A stretch of 58,277 nt of DNA. It comes from Myxococcales bacterium. GTDB lineage: Bacteria > Myxococcota > Myxococcia > Myxococcales > Myxococcaceae. The first letter of the stretch is position 1. Each line of letters opens with the position of its first letter. Made by a program: the position numbers and the translations under genes. The stretch lies in NCBI GenBank assembly GCA_030681895.1, contig JAUXRI010000163.1, positions 1 to 58,277 on the forward strand. Direction: 5' to 3'. This document shows, one piece after another, positions 16,571 through 24,475 of the stretch. Under the pieces are notes generated by a model that was given only the letters and a program-made list of their open reading frames with translations, did not search any database and was not told the DNA's origin.

Positions 16571-17626
16571 ATGCATCGCTGGCTCCGCACCATTCTCTCG
16601 AGCGTCTTCGTGCTGCTGATGCTGGCGTCAGGGCACCTGCTGATGGTGGCCGTGAACGCCGCCGAGGTCGCGATGACGCGCGGCACCAGGAGCGAAGGGC
16701 TCGAGGCCCGGCTCTTCACCGACCAGTCACTCTCCGCCGAGCTCGACAGCGCCGTACTGCGGTCTCGCTCGCCGGAGCATCGCGCGCTGCTCGCCGCAGC
16801 ACGTGAGCGGGTGGCCCGAGGTGAGCCGCTGGTGCTCCACACGATGCCGGTGACGTCGTTCCTCGTCGGCGCGACGCTGGGGCTGACGGCGCTCGGGCTG
16901 GTGCTGTTGTGGCTGACGTCACGCCTGCAGAGCGACGCGGCGCAGACCATCGTCGGCGTCTTCGCCGGAAACCTGCTGTGGACCGGGAGCGTCGAGTACG
17001 GGTTGACTATCGCCTCGCGCGCCCTCGGCATCGGGAAGACCATCGGCGTCGTCGATGGAACGCTGACGGCCATCTTCGGGGAATACGTGCTGCTCAAGCA
17101 CTCGTGGGGCGCGCTCGTGCTGGTGATGGCGTACCTGCTCTTCCTCGAGTCGTCGCGGTGCCCTGCGTTCCTGTTCTTCCGGGAGCGCACGCCGCTCATG
17201 CGCGGCAGCCTGGTGACGGGGCGCATCGACAACCGCGGGCCTCGCACGGCGTTTCAGTACGCGACGACGGTCTGGGGCTTCTACCTGCTGTTGTTGTGGG
17301 CGTACGACGAGCAGCTCTTCGGCGTGCACGGGTGGTTCACCACGTCGGTGCTGCTGCTGTCGCTGGCGGGCACCGTCTTCACCGTGTGGAGACTCCACCA
17401 GCACACCGGCTGGGGCGCGGCGATTCGGTACGCCATCGGCGCGATGGTGGTGGCGTGGACGCCCATCGAGGTGCTGGGCAAGTGGGGCATGTTCCGCGAA
17501 CCGTGGCTGCTGTTGCACCCCACGACGGTGACGCTCTTCTTCGGCGGTCTCGCGCTCGGTACGTGGGCGCTGGTGCGGGCTCAGCGGCGCGCGCGAGAGC
17601 TCGAGCTGCCCACCGCCACTGCCTGA
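16571..17626 (+). CDS. Polytopic membrane protein, probably metal-regulated
   Basis: A 351-residue inner-membrane protein with about eight predicted helices (roughly 8-30, 95-116, 124-145, 178-193, 229-246, 257-273, 283-300, 316-336). A soluble, probably periplasmic loop lies between the first two (about 31-94). Charged or aromatic intramembrane motifs include FAGNLLWTGSVEYGL and WTPIEVLGKWGMF. The ATG follows GAAGG at 16561. I do not recognise the family. The Fur-like operator just upstream suggests iron-dependent control, so a role in metal or siderophore handling is possible. The gene ends four bases before the convergent hydrolase gene. Confidence 0.75.
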   Translation: MHRWLRTILSSVFVLLMLASGHLLMVAVNAAEVAMTRGTRSEGLEARLFTDQSLSAELDSAVLRSRSPEHRALLAAARERVARGEPLVLHTMPVTSFLVGATLGLTALGLVLLWLTSRLQSDAAQTIVGVFAGNLLWTGSVEYGLTIASRALGIGKTIGVVDGTLTAIFGEYVLLKHSWGALVLVMAYLLFLESSRCPAFLFFRERTPLMRGSLVTGRIDNRGPRTAFQYATTVWGFYLLLLWAYDEQLFGVHGWFTTSVLLLSLAGTVFTVWRLHQHTGWGAAIRYAIGAMVVAWTPIEVLGKWGMFREPWLLLHPTTVTLFFGGLALGTWALVRAQRRARELELPTATA

Positions 17627-17630
17627 GCGC

Positions 17631-19595
17631 TCACCGGCAGGGCGTCGACCTCGGCGCCGGCGCGACGATGACCGGACCTTCAGCCGTGCCGATTCCGTCG
17701 AGGAAACACTCGACCTGGTGCTGCACGTCTTCGCGGTCGAACACCACGTAGTGACCGAGCTGAAACGGCGTCTGCACCTGCGACGTGCCGACCGTCACGC
17801 CGTTCACGTTCTTCGAGATGGGAAACGCGGAGCGCACCGGCAAGCCAGCGAGCGAGAACGTGTCGACCGACGCGGCGTCCAGGACGTCGCCCGCGTGCGT
17901 GACGCCGAGCTGCACCGCGACCGACGTCTGCGCCCAGGGGTGGAAGTACCCATCGATGATTCCCTGCGGCATCAGCGCGGGGTGCGCCACCTTGCCTGGC
18001 AGCGGCTCGCGGGCGACGTGCCGGGCCTTCGCGCTCGGGTCGGTGAAGTCCCACAGGCTCTGAAAGGCGTGGAGCAGCGGGTGCGTGCGGTCGATGAGCT
18101 GCGTGCCTTCGAAGCCCAGCAACTGCGAGACGAGCTCCTGCAGCCGCACGGGGTACGTCGTCGAGGTGGCGATCTCGATGAGCAGCCCGCCCGCGCCCGA
18201 GAAGACGTAGCCCTGAATGCGCGGGTCCACCGTCGAGACGGGAATGCCGATGGTGCTGCCCATCGAGTGGCCCATCGCCGACAGCCGTGTGACGTCGAAG
18301 CGCGAGCCCGCCACGGCGACACCCGTCGAGAGCAGGCGGGTGAGGTACTGCACCTCCATCGCCGAGACCTGCATGTTGTCGATGCTCGAGTCGATGTCGC
18401 CGAAGACGTCGTAGAGCATGCGCCCCGTGGTGTCGGGCGGGCTCTCGCGGTCGCCATGGAGCGGGAAGTCGAAGCCCATCACCGCGATGCCGCGCGCCGC
18501 GAGCCAGTCCGAGGGGCCTGAGCCGAGCGGAGGCTCTCCCTGTTTGTCGCGCGTCGTCGTCGGCGCGAGCGGCCCGCGGTCGACGCCTTCACGGTACTCG
18601 CCGCCGCTCCCGTGCAGGTAGAGCATCAGCGGCCAGCCACCCGCCGGCATCAGACCTTTCGGAATCGACACCGACAGCCGCACCGACTGCGTGCCCTGCT
18701 GCACCGGCGTCTGGCCATCGGCGCTCCACACGATGCTGCCGCGGCCCGGCTTCGGTCCCGACTGCACGTGCGGCACCCGGTACCGCCCGACGTACAGGTC
18801 GAAGCGCGGGTACCCCTCGAGGCGGGTGAAGGGCTCCTCGAGCGAAGGCGCAGGGAGCGTCTCGACCCACGCCGACAACCGCGTCAGCGCAGACATCGGG
18901 TCGATGGTGGTGAAGACGGTCGCGCCCACCACGCGACGGCGGTCGACCTTCGTCTCGTCGAGGAACACGCGCAGCGGGCGCAGCGTCTCGAGCGCGGCGG
19001 CGTTGGCGTCCTTCGTGCCTTCGAGCGCGGCGTGGAAGGCCTCGCTGCGGCCGAGCGGAGCTCCCGACGTGTCCTTCACCCGGTCGGTCACCACCACCGC
19101 GTACGTCGTCTTCGCGCGGCGGGCGAACCCAGCAACAGGGATGACGGCGAGCAGGTTGGGGCCCCGAAACGGCGCCGCGTCGGCGGTGAAGCTCACCTCG
19201 AGGGGAAACCGCTTGCCGTAGTCGGGAGAGCTCTTCGTCACGTCGACGAAGAAGACACTGGCCTCGGCGGTCAGCGCGTCGCCCGGCGCCTTCGGGAGCG
19301 TCGCCACGTCGACGCCGCTGCTCACCTGGAAGAAGACGCCAGCGTTCACGCCCCAGCCGTCGACCCGCGCGTCGATGGAGGTGAGCCACGTCGTCACCAA
19401 CTGCGAGCGCGTGCCCGGCCAGCGGTCGAGGTTGAAGGTACCGTCGCTCTGCCGGCGCAGCTCCGAGGGCAACGGCACGCTCCAGAAGTCACGGCCGCCG
19501 GGCTCGAAGACGACGCGGGTGTCGCGGGGCACGAACCGGTCGGGCGCTTCACAGGCGAACGAGCAGGCGAGGAGCAGCAGCGAAAGACGACGCAT
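17631..19595 (-). CDS. Alpha/beta-hydrolase lipoprotein
   Basis: A 654-residue lipoprotein with two lipobox-like Cys near the N-terminus (LLAC at residue 11, SFAC at 15). The N-terminal 270 residues are a beta-rich region common in large bacterial extracellular lipases. The C-terminal half is an alpha/beta-hydrolase fold with LYLHGSGG (about 325-332), an oxyanion-type FDFPLHGDR segment and the nucleophile elbow GHSMGS with S445. It is probably an esterase or lipase on the periplasmic or outer face. The substrate cannot be read from the sequence. It faces the membrane-protein gene tail to tail and is divergent from the acyltransferase gene across 119 bases. Confidence 0.8.
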   Translation of the reverse strand: MRRLSLLLLACSFACEAPDRFVPRDTRVVFEPGGRDFWSVPLPSELRRQSDGTFNLDRWPGTRSQLVTTWLTSIDARVDGWGVNAGVFFQVSSGVDVATLPKAPGDALTAEASVFFVDVTKSSPDYGKRFPLEVSFTADAAPFRGPNLLAVIPVAGFARRAKTTYAVVVTDRVKDTSGAPLGRSEAFHAALEGTKDANAAALETLRPLRVFLDETKVDRRRVVGATVFTTIDPMSALTRLSAWVETLPAPSLEEPFTRLEGYPRFDLYVGRYRVPHVQSGPKPGRGSIVWSADGQTPVQQGTQSVRLSVSIPKGLMPAGGWPLMLYLHGSGGEYREGVDRGPLAPTTTRDKQGEPPLGSGPSDWLAARGIAVMGFDFPLHGDRESPPDTTGRMLYDVFGDIDSSIDNMQVSAMEVQYLTRLLSTGVAVAGSRFDVTRLSAMGHSMGSTIGIPVSTVDPRIQGYVFSGAGGLLIEIATSTTYPVRLQELVSQLLGFEGTQLIDRTHPLLHAFQSLWDFTDPSAKARHVAREPLPGKVAHPALMPQGIIDGYFHPWAQTSVAVQLGVTHAGDVLDAASVDTFSLAGLPVRSAFPISKNVNGVTVGTSQVQTPFQLGHYVVFDREDVQHQVECFLDGIGTAEGPVIVAPAPRSTPCR

Positions 19596-19714
19596 GTCGC
19601 GCAGCTACCCCGCTTGCGCTCGTGACAAGGCGCTTTCGTCACCATTCCTCATGAACGGTTTGTCATCGAAGACCGGGTGGTAGCGTTGCGCGCGTCCATG
19701 GAGCGCGACACGCC

Positions 19715-21592
19715 GTGAGTTCGCCGTCAGCGCATCGTGCCGACCTCGACGGCTGGCGGGCGCTCGCGGTGACCCTCGTCGTGCTGTTCCACGGGTGGCC
19801 CACGCTCGTGCGTGGCGGCTTCGTCGGCGTCGACGTCTTCTTCGTCATCTCGGGCTTCGTGGTGACGCGCATGGTGCAGCGCCAGCTCGAGGCGAACACC
19901 TTCGGCGCCTTCGACTTCTACGCACGGCGAGTCAATCGCCTCGCCCCCGCGCTGCTGCTGGTGGTGGTCGCGACGGTGGTGGCGGCGGTGCTGCTGTTGT
20001 CGCCGTCGCTGGTCGCGATGGTGGTGACGCACGCCGCGGCAGGCCTGGCGATGGTGGTGAACGTGTTGCTCGCGGCGCAGGCCTCGTACTTCGACGTCAC
20101 GGCCGAGGTGAAGCCGCTGCTCCATCTCTGGTCGCTCGCGGTGGAAGAGCAGTTCTACCTCGTGGTGCCGCTCGCCGTCGTGCTGACCCGACGACGACCC
20201 GGAGCGGCCCAGGCCGCGACGCTCGTGCTGGCCCTCTCGTCGCTCGTCGCCAGCGTCGTGCTCACCGCGAGCGCGCCCACCTGGGCGTACTACCTGCCCG
20301 TCACCCGCGGGTGGGAGCTGCTCGCCGGCGTGCTCGTCGCGCAGCGCCAGACGACCCTCGCTGCCGGCCACCGTCTGGCGCGAGAAGGTCTGGCGCTGCT
20401 GGGCCTCGGCTGCGTGCTGGGCGCCGCCATCGGCTTCGACAAGACGACCCCGTTTCCGGGAGCGTGGGCACTCCTCCCAGTGGGTGGCACCGCGCTGCTC
20501 ATCTGGACCGGGCCCGAGACCCGACTCGCCAGGCTGGTGAGCCACCCACGCATCGTGTGGCTCGGCCTCGTCAGCTACCCGCTCTACCTCTGGCACTGGC
20601 CGGTGCTGACGTTGAGCCGCCTCGCGGTACCGCTGGAGCAGGCCGTCGTCGTCACGCCGCTCGCCATCATCGCCTCGCTCGGGCTCGCGTCGGCCACGTT
20701 CAGCCTCGTCGAGCGCCCCATTCGTTCACGCCAGTCGAGGCTCGTCGCCGGAGGCCTGGTCGCCGCTGCCGGAGCGCTGGGGCTCGTGGGCGCGACGCTT
20801 CAGCTCACGGGCCGCGTCGAGCGCTGGTCCGGGCGAGGCCCCGAGGCGGCAAAGGTGAGCCGCTTCGAGCACGACTACGAGTACCGCATCGACGCACGCT
20901 TCGGCACGTGCTGGCTCCTCGACGAGCCGGCGAAGGCTGACGCATCGTCGTGCGTCGAGGAGTCGCCACCCGAGCTGCCGCTCGTCATGGTGTGGGGCGA
21001 CTCGCACGCGGCCCGCTTCACCGCCGGGCTGCGCGCGCTCCAGGCCGAACGTCACGCGTTTCGCATCGCGCAGCGAACGCGCTCGAGCTGCCCGCCGCTG
21101 CTCGACCTCGGCACCGGCTTTTGTCGAGACGCGAACCAGTCGGTGATCCTCGAGGCCGGTGCGCTTCGCCCGGCCGTGCTCGTGCTCGACGCCCGGTGGA
21201 CGGAGGAGCCCAGGGCGTCACAGCTGCGCGCGACGTTGCAGCAGCTCCACGGGGCGGTACCAGCGACGAAGCTCGTCGTGCTCGGCCCCGCCCCCGAGTG
21301 GCGAGTCAGCCTGCCGTGGACGCTCAACAAGCGCGCGGCGGTCGAGGCCATTCCCGAGCGCCTGAGGCCCGACGCGTTCGAGCATCAGCGCGAGGTCGAG
21401 GCGCAGCTCGCCGCGGCGGCGAAAGAGAACGGCGCCACCTTCGTCTCGGCCCTCGACGCGCTCTGCACCCTCGAAGACGGCTGCCTCGTCCGACTGTCGG
21501 CGGAGCCGCTGATGCTGACGACGTGGGACTACGGGCACCTCACCACGCCAGCCGCAAAGCTCGTCGCGCGGCGTGTCGCGCTCTCGTGGTGA
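19715..21592 (+). CDS. Acyltransferase-3 with C-terminal SGNH domain
   Basis: A 625-residue OafA/OatA-type O-acyltransferase. The N-terminal 370 residues hold about ten membrane helices with the family motifs: LDGWRALAV, the catalytic-type His in VVLFHGW (H26), GVDVFFVISGF, and WSLAVEEQFYLVVPL. The C-terminal periplasmic domain is SGNH-like, with GDSH (S440) and the Asp-x-x-His pair D605/H608 in WDYGHL. Such fusions transfer acetyl or other acyl groups to surface polysaccharide or peptidoglycan. The GTG start at 19715 gives the expected short leader; the nearest upstream ATG runs straight into a stop. The acceptor polymer is unknown. Confidence 0.88.
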   Translation: MSSPSAHRADLDGWRALAVTLVVLFHGWPTLVRGGFVGVDVFFVISGFVVTRMVQRQLEANTFGAFDFYARRVNRLAPALLLVVVATVVAAVLLLSPSLVAMVVTHAAAGLAMVVNVLLAAQASYFDVTAEVKPLLHLWSLAVEEQFYLVVPLAVVLTRRRPGAAQAATLVLALSSLVASVVLTASAPTWAYYLPVTRGWELLAGVLVAQRQTTLAAGHRLAREGLALLGLGCVLGAAIGFDKTTPFPGAWALLPVGGTALLIWTGPETRLARLVSHPRIVWLGLVSYPLYLWHWPVLTLSRLAVPLEQAVVVTPLAIIASLGLASATFSLVERPIRSRQSRLVAGGLVAAAGALGLVGATLQLTGRVERWSGRGPEAAKVSRFEHDYEYRIDARFGTCWLLDEPAKADASSCVEESPPELPLVMVWGDSHAARFTAGLRALQAERHAFRIAQRTRSSCPPLLDLGTGFCRDANQSVILEAGALRPAVLVLDARWTEEPRASQLRATLQQLHGAVPATKLVVLGPAPEWRVSLPWTLNKRAAVEAIPERLRPDAFEHQREVEAQLAAAAKENGATFVSALDALCTLEDGCLVRLSAEPLMLTTWDYGHLTTPAAKLVARRVALSW

Positions 21593-21867
21593 CGTGGCCG
21601 CCCGCCCGCGCCTCGATGGAAAGTGCCCGGAGTTGCAGCGGCCTGCGCGGTGGCAAGCACCTTGCTCACTTCGACCTTCATGAGCGCCTCGGTCGAGCTG
21701 AACCTGCCAACCCTGTCGTGGACGCCGTCGCACTGGATCGTCACGGTGCCCGCGCGACTGGGCCGCGTGCAGAGGTACTTGTGCACCACACAAGCCATCG
21801 CCCAGCGACTGCTCGCGATGTTCGTGCGCGCGAAGACGCCCTCGCCGCGGCGTGGGTGGCCGTTCAC
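21529..21867 (-). CDS. Possible small protein downstream of response regulator
   Basis: A 112-residue ORF from a GTG eleven bases after the response-regulator stop. Third codon positions are strongly G/C for about the first 75 codons (to VLATAQAA) and then weaken, and the frame finishes inside the 3' end of the oppositely oriented acyltransferase gene (64-base overlap). This pattern fits a real gene or fragment whose original end is lost. No domain is recognised and there is no signal peptide. A plus-strand ORF over the same bases has poorer codon use. Confidence 0.3.
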   Translation of the reverse strand: MNGHPRRGEGVFARTNIASSRWAMACVVHKYLCTRPSRAGTVTIQCDGVHDRVGRFSSTEALMKVEVSKVLATAQAAATPGTFHRGAGGRPRHHESATRRATSFAAGVVRCP

Positions 21868-21877
21868 GAAATAGGCG

Positions 21878-22615
21878 TCAGAGCCCGAGCGCCGTCTTCA
21901 CGGGCCCGAGGCTCCGCCGGCTCACCTTCGCGACCTGCCCGTCCGACAACGTCACCTCGTGCAGCCCGTCGTCGCTGCGCAGCGACTTCACGGCGTCGAG
22001 GCGAATCAGCTCGGCGCGATGCACGCGGAGGAAGCCGTGGGCCGAGAGGCGCTCCTCCAACATCGCGAGCGGCTCTTCGATGAGGTGCTCTTCACCGTCG
22101 GCGACGAACACCGTGTACTTGTCCGACGACCAGAAGCGGGTGAGCCCGCGCGCGTCGAAGAAGCGCACTGTGCCGCGAGCGCTCGAGACGACCCGCGTCG
22201 CCGATGCTGGCGCGACGGCCTCGAGCGCCTTCGCCACGTTCGCCTGTGACGCGCCCTGTTTCGCGCGCAGCTTGTCGAGCGCCGCGGCGAGCCGCTCGGG
22301 CCGCACCGGCTTGAGCAGGTAGTCGACGGCGTTCACCTCGAAGGCCTTCACCGCGAACTCGTCGTACGCCGTGCAGAACACCACGGCCGGCAGGTCGACG
22401 TGGCGCTGCGCGAGCGTGATGCCGTCGATGCCGGGCATGCGCACGTCGAGGAAGATGACGTCGGGCGTGAGGGAGCGCGCGCGGGTCAGCGCCTCTTCTC
22501 CGTCTTCCGCCTCGCCGACGACCTCGACCCCACCGAGCGCCTCGAGCTGACGAATGAGCCGGCGCCGCGCTGGTGCTTCGTCATCGACGACCAACGCGCG
22601 CAAGAGCGTCGGCAT
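21878..22615 (-). CDS. LytTR-family response regulator
   Basis: A 245-residue response regulator. The receiver domain (about 5-118) has the acidic pair D11/D12, the phosphorylation site D57 in FLDVRMPG, T/S and Lys switch positions (FCTAYDE; LLKPV). The C-terminal LytTR DNA-binding domain (about 140-240) has FWSSDKYTVF, the FLRVHRAELIRLDAV segment and a closing LSDGQVAKVSRRSL. Its ATG shares one base with the kinase stop (TGATG), so the pair is translationally coupled. LytTR regulators bind short direct repeats; targets are not evident here. Confidence 0.93.
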   Translation of the reverse strand: MPTLLRALVVDDEAPARRRLIRQLEALGGVEVVGEAEDGEEALTRARSLTPDVIFLDVRMPGIDGITLAQRHVDLPAVVFCTAYDEFAVKAFEVNAVDYLLKPVRPERLAAALDKLRAKQGASQANVAKALEAVAPASATRVVSSARGTVRFFDARGLTRFWSSDKYTVFVADGEEHLIEEPLAMLEERLSAHGFLRVHRAELIRLDAVKSLRSDDGLHEVTLSDGQVAKVSRRSLGPVKTALGL

Positions 22616-23694
22616 CAGCTGGCTCCAGGAATCGCGAGCCTCGCGAGGCAGCCACCGCCAGGTACCGCCTCGAGCACGAAGCGGCTCGACTCTCCGAACG
22701 CCAGCCTCACCCGTTCACCGAGGTCCTTCACGCTGGTCTGCGTGCCCCGGTGGCTCGACGCACCCGGGCCCGGCCCATCGTCTCTCACCTCGATGACGAC
22801 GAGCTCGCCTTCCCGACGGGCCGACACGTCGACTCGCCCCGACTTCCGGTCGGCGAGCCCGTGCAGAATGGCGTTCTCGACGAGCGGCTGGAGCAGCAGC
22901 GGCGGCACCTCGAAGCCTGCGAGCGACGGCTCCATCGAGACGCTCGTCGTCAGGCGCGCGCCGAAGCGGGCCGTCTGAATCGCGAGGTAGTCGGTCACCA
23001 TCTCGAACTCACGAGCCAGCGGCACCACGCGTGTCCGGCTGCTGTCGAGCGCGTACCGGAACAGGTCGGCGAGGCGCTCCAGCGTTCGTTCGGCCAGCGC
23101 CGGGTCGTCGGTGATGAGGCTGGCGACGGTGTTGATGGAGTTGAAGAAGAAGTGCGGGTTGGTGCGAGCCTGGAGCGCATCGAGCTGCGCGCGCAAGGTG
23201 GCCTGCCGCTCGGCCATCGCGAGGCGCTCGACGCGCTGCACCCGGTTGCGTTGCCCCTGCACGAGCAGCGACGGGAAGATGATGATGGAGGCGATGATGA
23301 CGCTCACCACGGCGAACTGCGACGCCGGCAGGTCCCTTCCACAGACGGCGTTGTGCAGCGGCAGAATCGCGACGCTGACGAGCGCCGCAGTGCCGACGAC
23401 GACCGCCACGTGCAGGGCTCCGCGGGCGGGCCGAGCGTGCACGCGAGACAGCAGCCTCGGCATCACGAAGGCGTAGAGCGGATGGAGGACACCTGTGATG
23501 GCGACGAAGGGAATCAGCATCGACGCGAGCTTCTGCAGCTGCACCTCGAGCGGGAGCGTCATGACGCCATCGACCAGCAGCACCAGCGCGACGAACGGGG
23601 TGAGTGGGTAGAGGAAGAGCAGCTCTCTGGGGAGCAGCGGCGCCGCCTCGGGGGCCTGCACTTCGATGCGCGTCGAGCCGCTCACAGCGGACAC
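22615..23694 (-). CDS. LytS-type sensor histidine kinase
   Basis: A membrane histidine kinase of about 359 residues. The N-terminal half has four hydrophobic segments (about 28-45, 57-78, 94-113, 126-146) and no recognisable extracellular sensor domain. The kinase part has the HisKA_7TM/His_kinase motif QARTNPHFFFNSINTVASLI with H181, then an N-box LLQPLVENAILHGL and a glycine motif VRDDGPGPG. It works with the adjacent LytTR regulator. Start uncertain: GTG at 23694 or 23685; the longer frame upstream reads Arg/His-rich antisense of the FHA gene and was rejected. No strong ribosome binding site is visible. Confidence 0.85.
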   Translation of the reverse strand: MSAVSGSTRIEVQAPEAAPLLPRELLFLYPLTPFVALVLLVDGVMTLPLEVQLQKLASMLIPFVAITGVLHPLYAFVMPRLLSRVHARPARGALHVAVVVGTAALVSVAILPLHNAVCGRDLPASQFAVVSVIIASIIIFPSLLVQGQRNRVQRVERLAMAERQATLRAQLDALQARTNPHFFFNSINTVASLITDDPALAERTLERLADLFRYALDSSRTRVVPLAREFEMVTDYLAIQTARFGARLTTSVSMEPSLAGFEVPPLLLQPLVENAILHGLADRKSGRVDVSARREGELVVIEVRDDGPGPGASSHRGTQTSVKDLGERVRLAFGESSRFVLEAVPGGGCLARLAIPGAS

Positions 23695-23796
23695 TGTATT
23701 CGCGAGCTGGCGAGGACGCCCCCGGCGCGGCGACGGGCGGTCGATGGCACCCGACGAGCGGTTCAGGGCGGTCAAACGCGGTAGCTTGTGGGCCTC

Positions 23797-24321
23797 ATGG
23801 CCGGCATCCCCTTCTCCATGCTGACCCGTCAGTTGCTCGCCCTGGGCGCCGCCGGCTTCTCGAGCCGATACCCGCACGCGTGGCTGGTGTGGGAGCCCGG
23901 GGAGCGCGTGGCGCCGATGCCGAAGCCGGGGATTCCGGTGACGACCGTCGTGCCGGTGAGCTCGCCCTCTCGCGCCCCGACGGTGGAAGACCCGCTGTGC
24001 TTCCCGCTCGTCGTGCCGGTCTCGGGCCTCGCGATGCGGGTCGGCCGGGCGCCAGAGAGTGACCTCGTCGTCGACGACCTCACCGTGTCGAGGGAGCACT
24101 TCGCGCTGGGGCTCGAGAGCGCCGACTGGGTCATCACGGTTCCTGCGGCGTCGAACGCGACGACGATGGTCCGGAACATGTCGCTCCAGCCCGGCGAGAA
24201 GATGCGGCTGCTCGACGGCTGCACCATCGTCGCTGGCGGCGTGCAGTTCACCTACTTGAAGAGCACGCGGTTGCTGGCGAGGCTCGTCGCAAGGGTGGAG
24301 CAGCTCAAGAACGGCGGATAA
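23797..24321 (+). CDS. FHA-domain protein
   Basis: A 174-residue soluble protein with a single FHA domain (about 65-160). Diagnostic residues are MRVGRAPESDLVVDDLTVSR followed by EHF, and the Asn-rich ATTMVRNMSLQPGEK segment. FHA domains bind phosphothreonine, so a partner may be a Ser/Thr kinase such as the one encoded near 50000. The N-terminal 60 residues are unrecognised. ATG at 23797 preferred; a GTG three codons earlier is possible. Divergent from the histidine kinase across about 100 bases. Confidence 0.85.
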   Translation: MAGIPFSMLTRQLLALGAAGFSSRYPHAWLVWEPGERVAPMPKPGIPVTTVVPVSSPSRAPTVEDPLCFPLVVPVSGLAMRVGRAPESDLVVDDLTVSREHFALGLESADWVITVPAASNATTMVRNMSLQPGEKMRLLDGCTIVAGGVQFTYLKSTRLLARLVARVEQLKNGG

Positions 24322-24475
24322 TCGAGCAAGAGCCCGGCCGTCGACGGCAGCGGCTTCGAGAGCGTCGCGTTCATGCCCACCTCGCAGCCGCGCGGTCAGC
24401 CCGCGAGACCGGAGCGACGAGCAGGCGCGCGCGCCCTTGCCGACGAGCTGGACGGGACACCTGCCAGCGCTGACG

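Noticed and set aside
19658..19690. Sigma-70-like promoter TTGTCA...TAGCGT upstream of the acyltransferase
   Set aside because: The spacer is about 15 bases and the -10 element is poor; not strong enough to call.
21623..21874. Plus-strand ORF of 83 codons between the acyltransferase and response regulator
   Set aside because: Its codon use is poorer than that of the minus-strand ORF over the same bases, and it has no domain or good ribosome binding site.
24337..24348. GCCGTCGACGGC palindrome as a terminator or operator
   Set aside because: It has no T-tract and 12-base GC-rich palindromes are common by chance here; the position between convergent genes fits a terminator only weakly.
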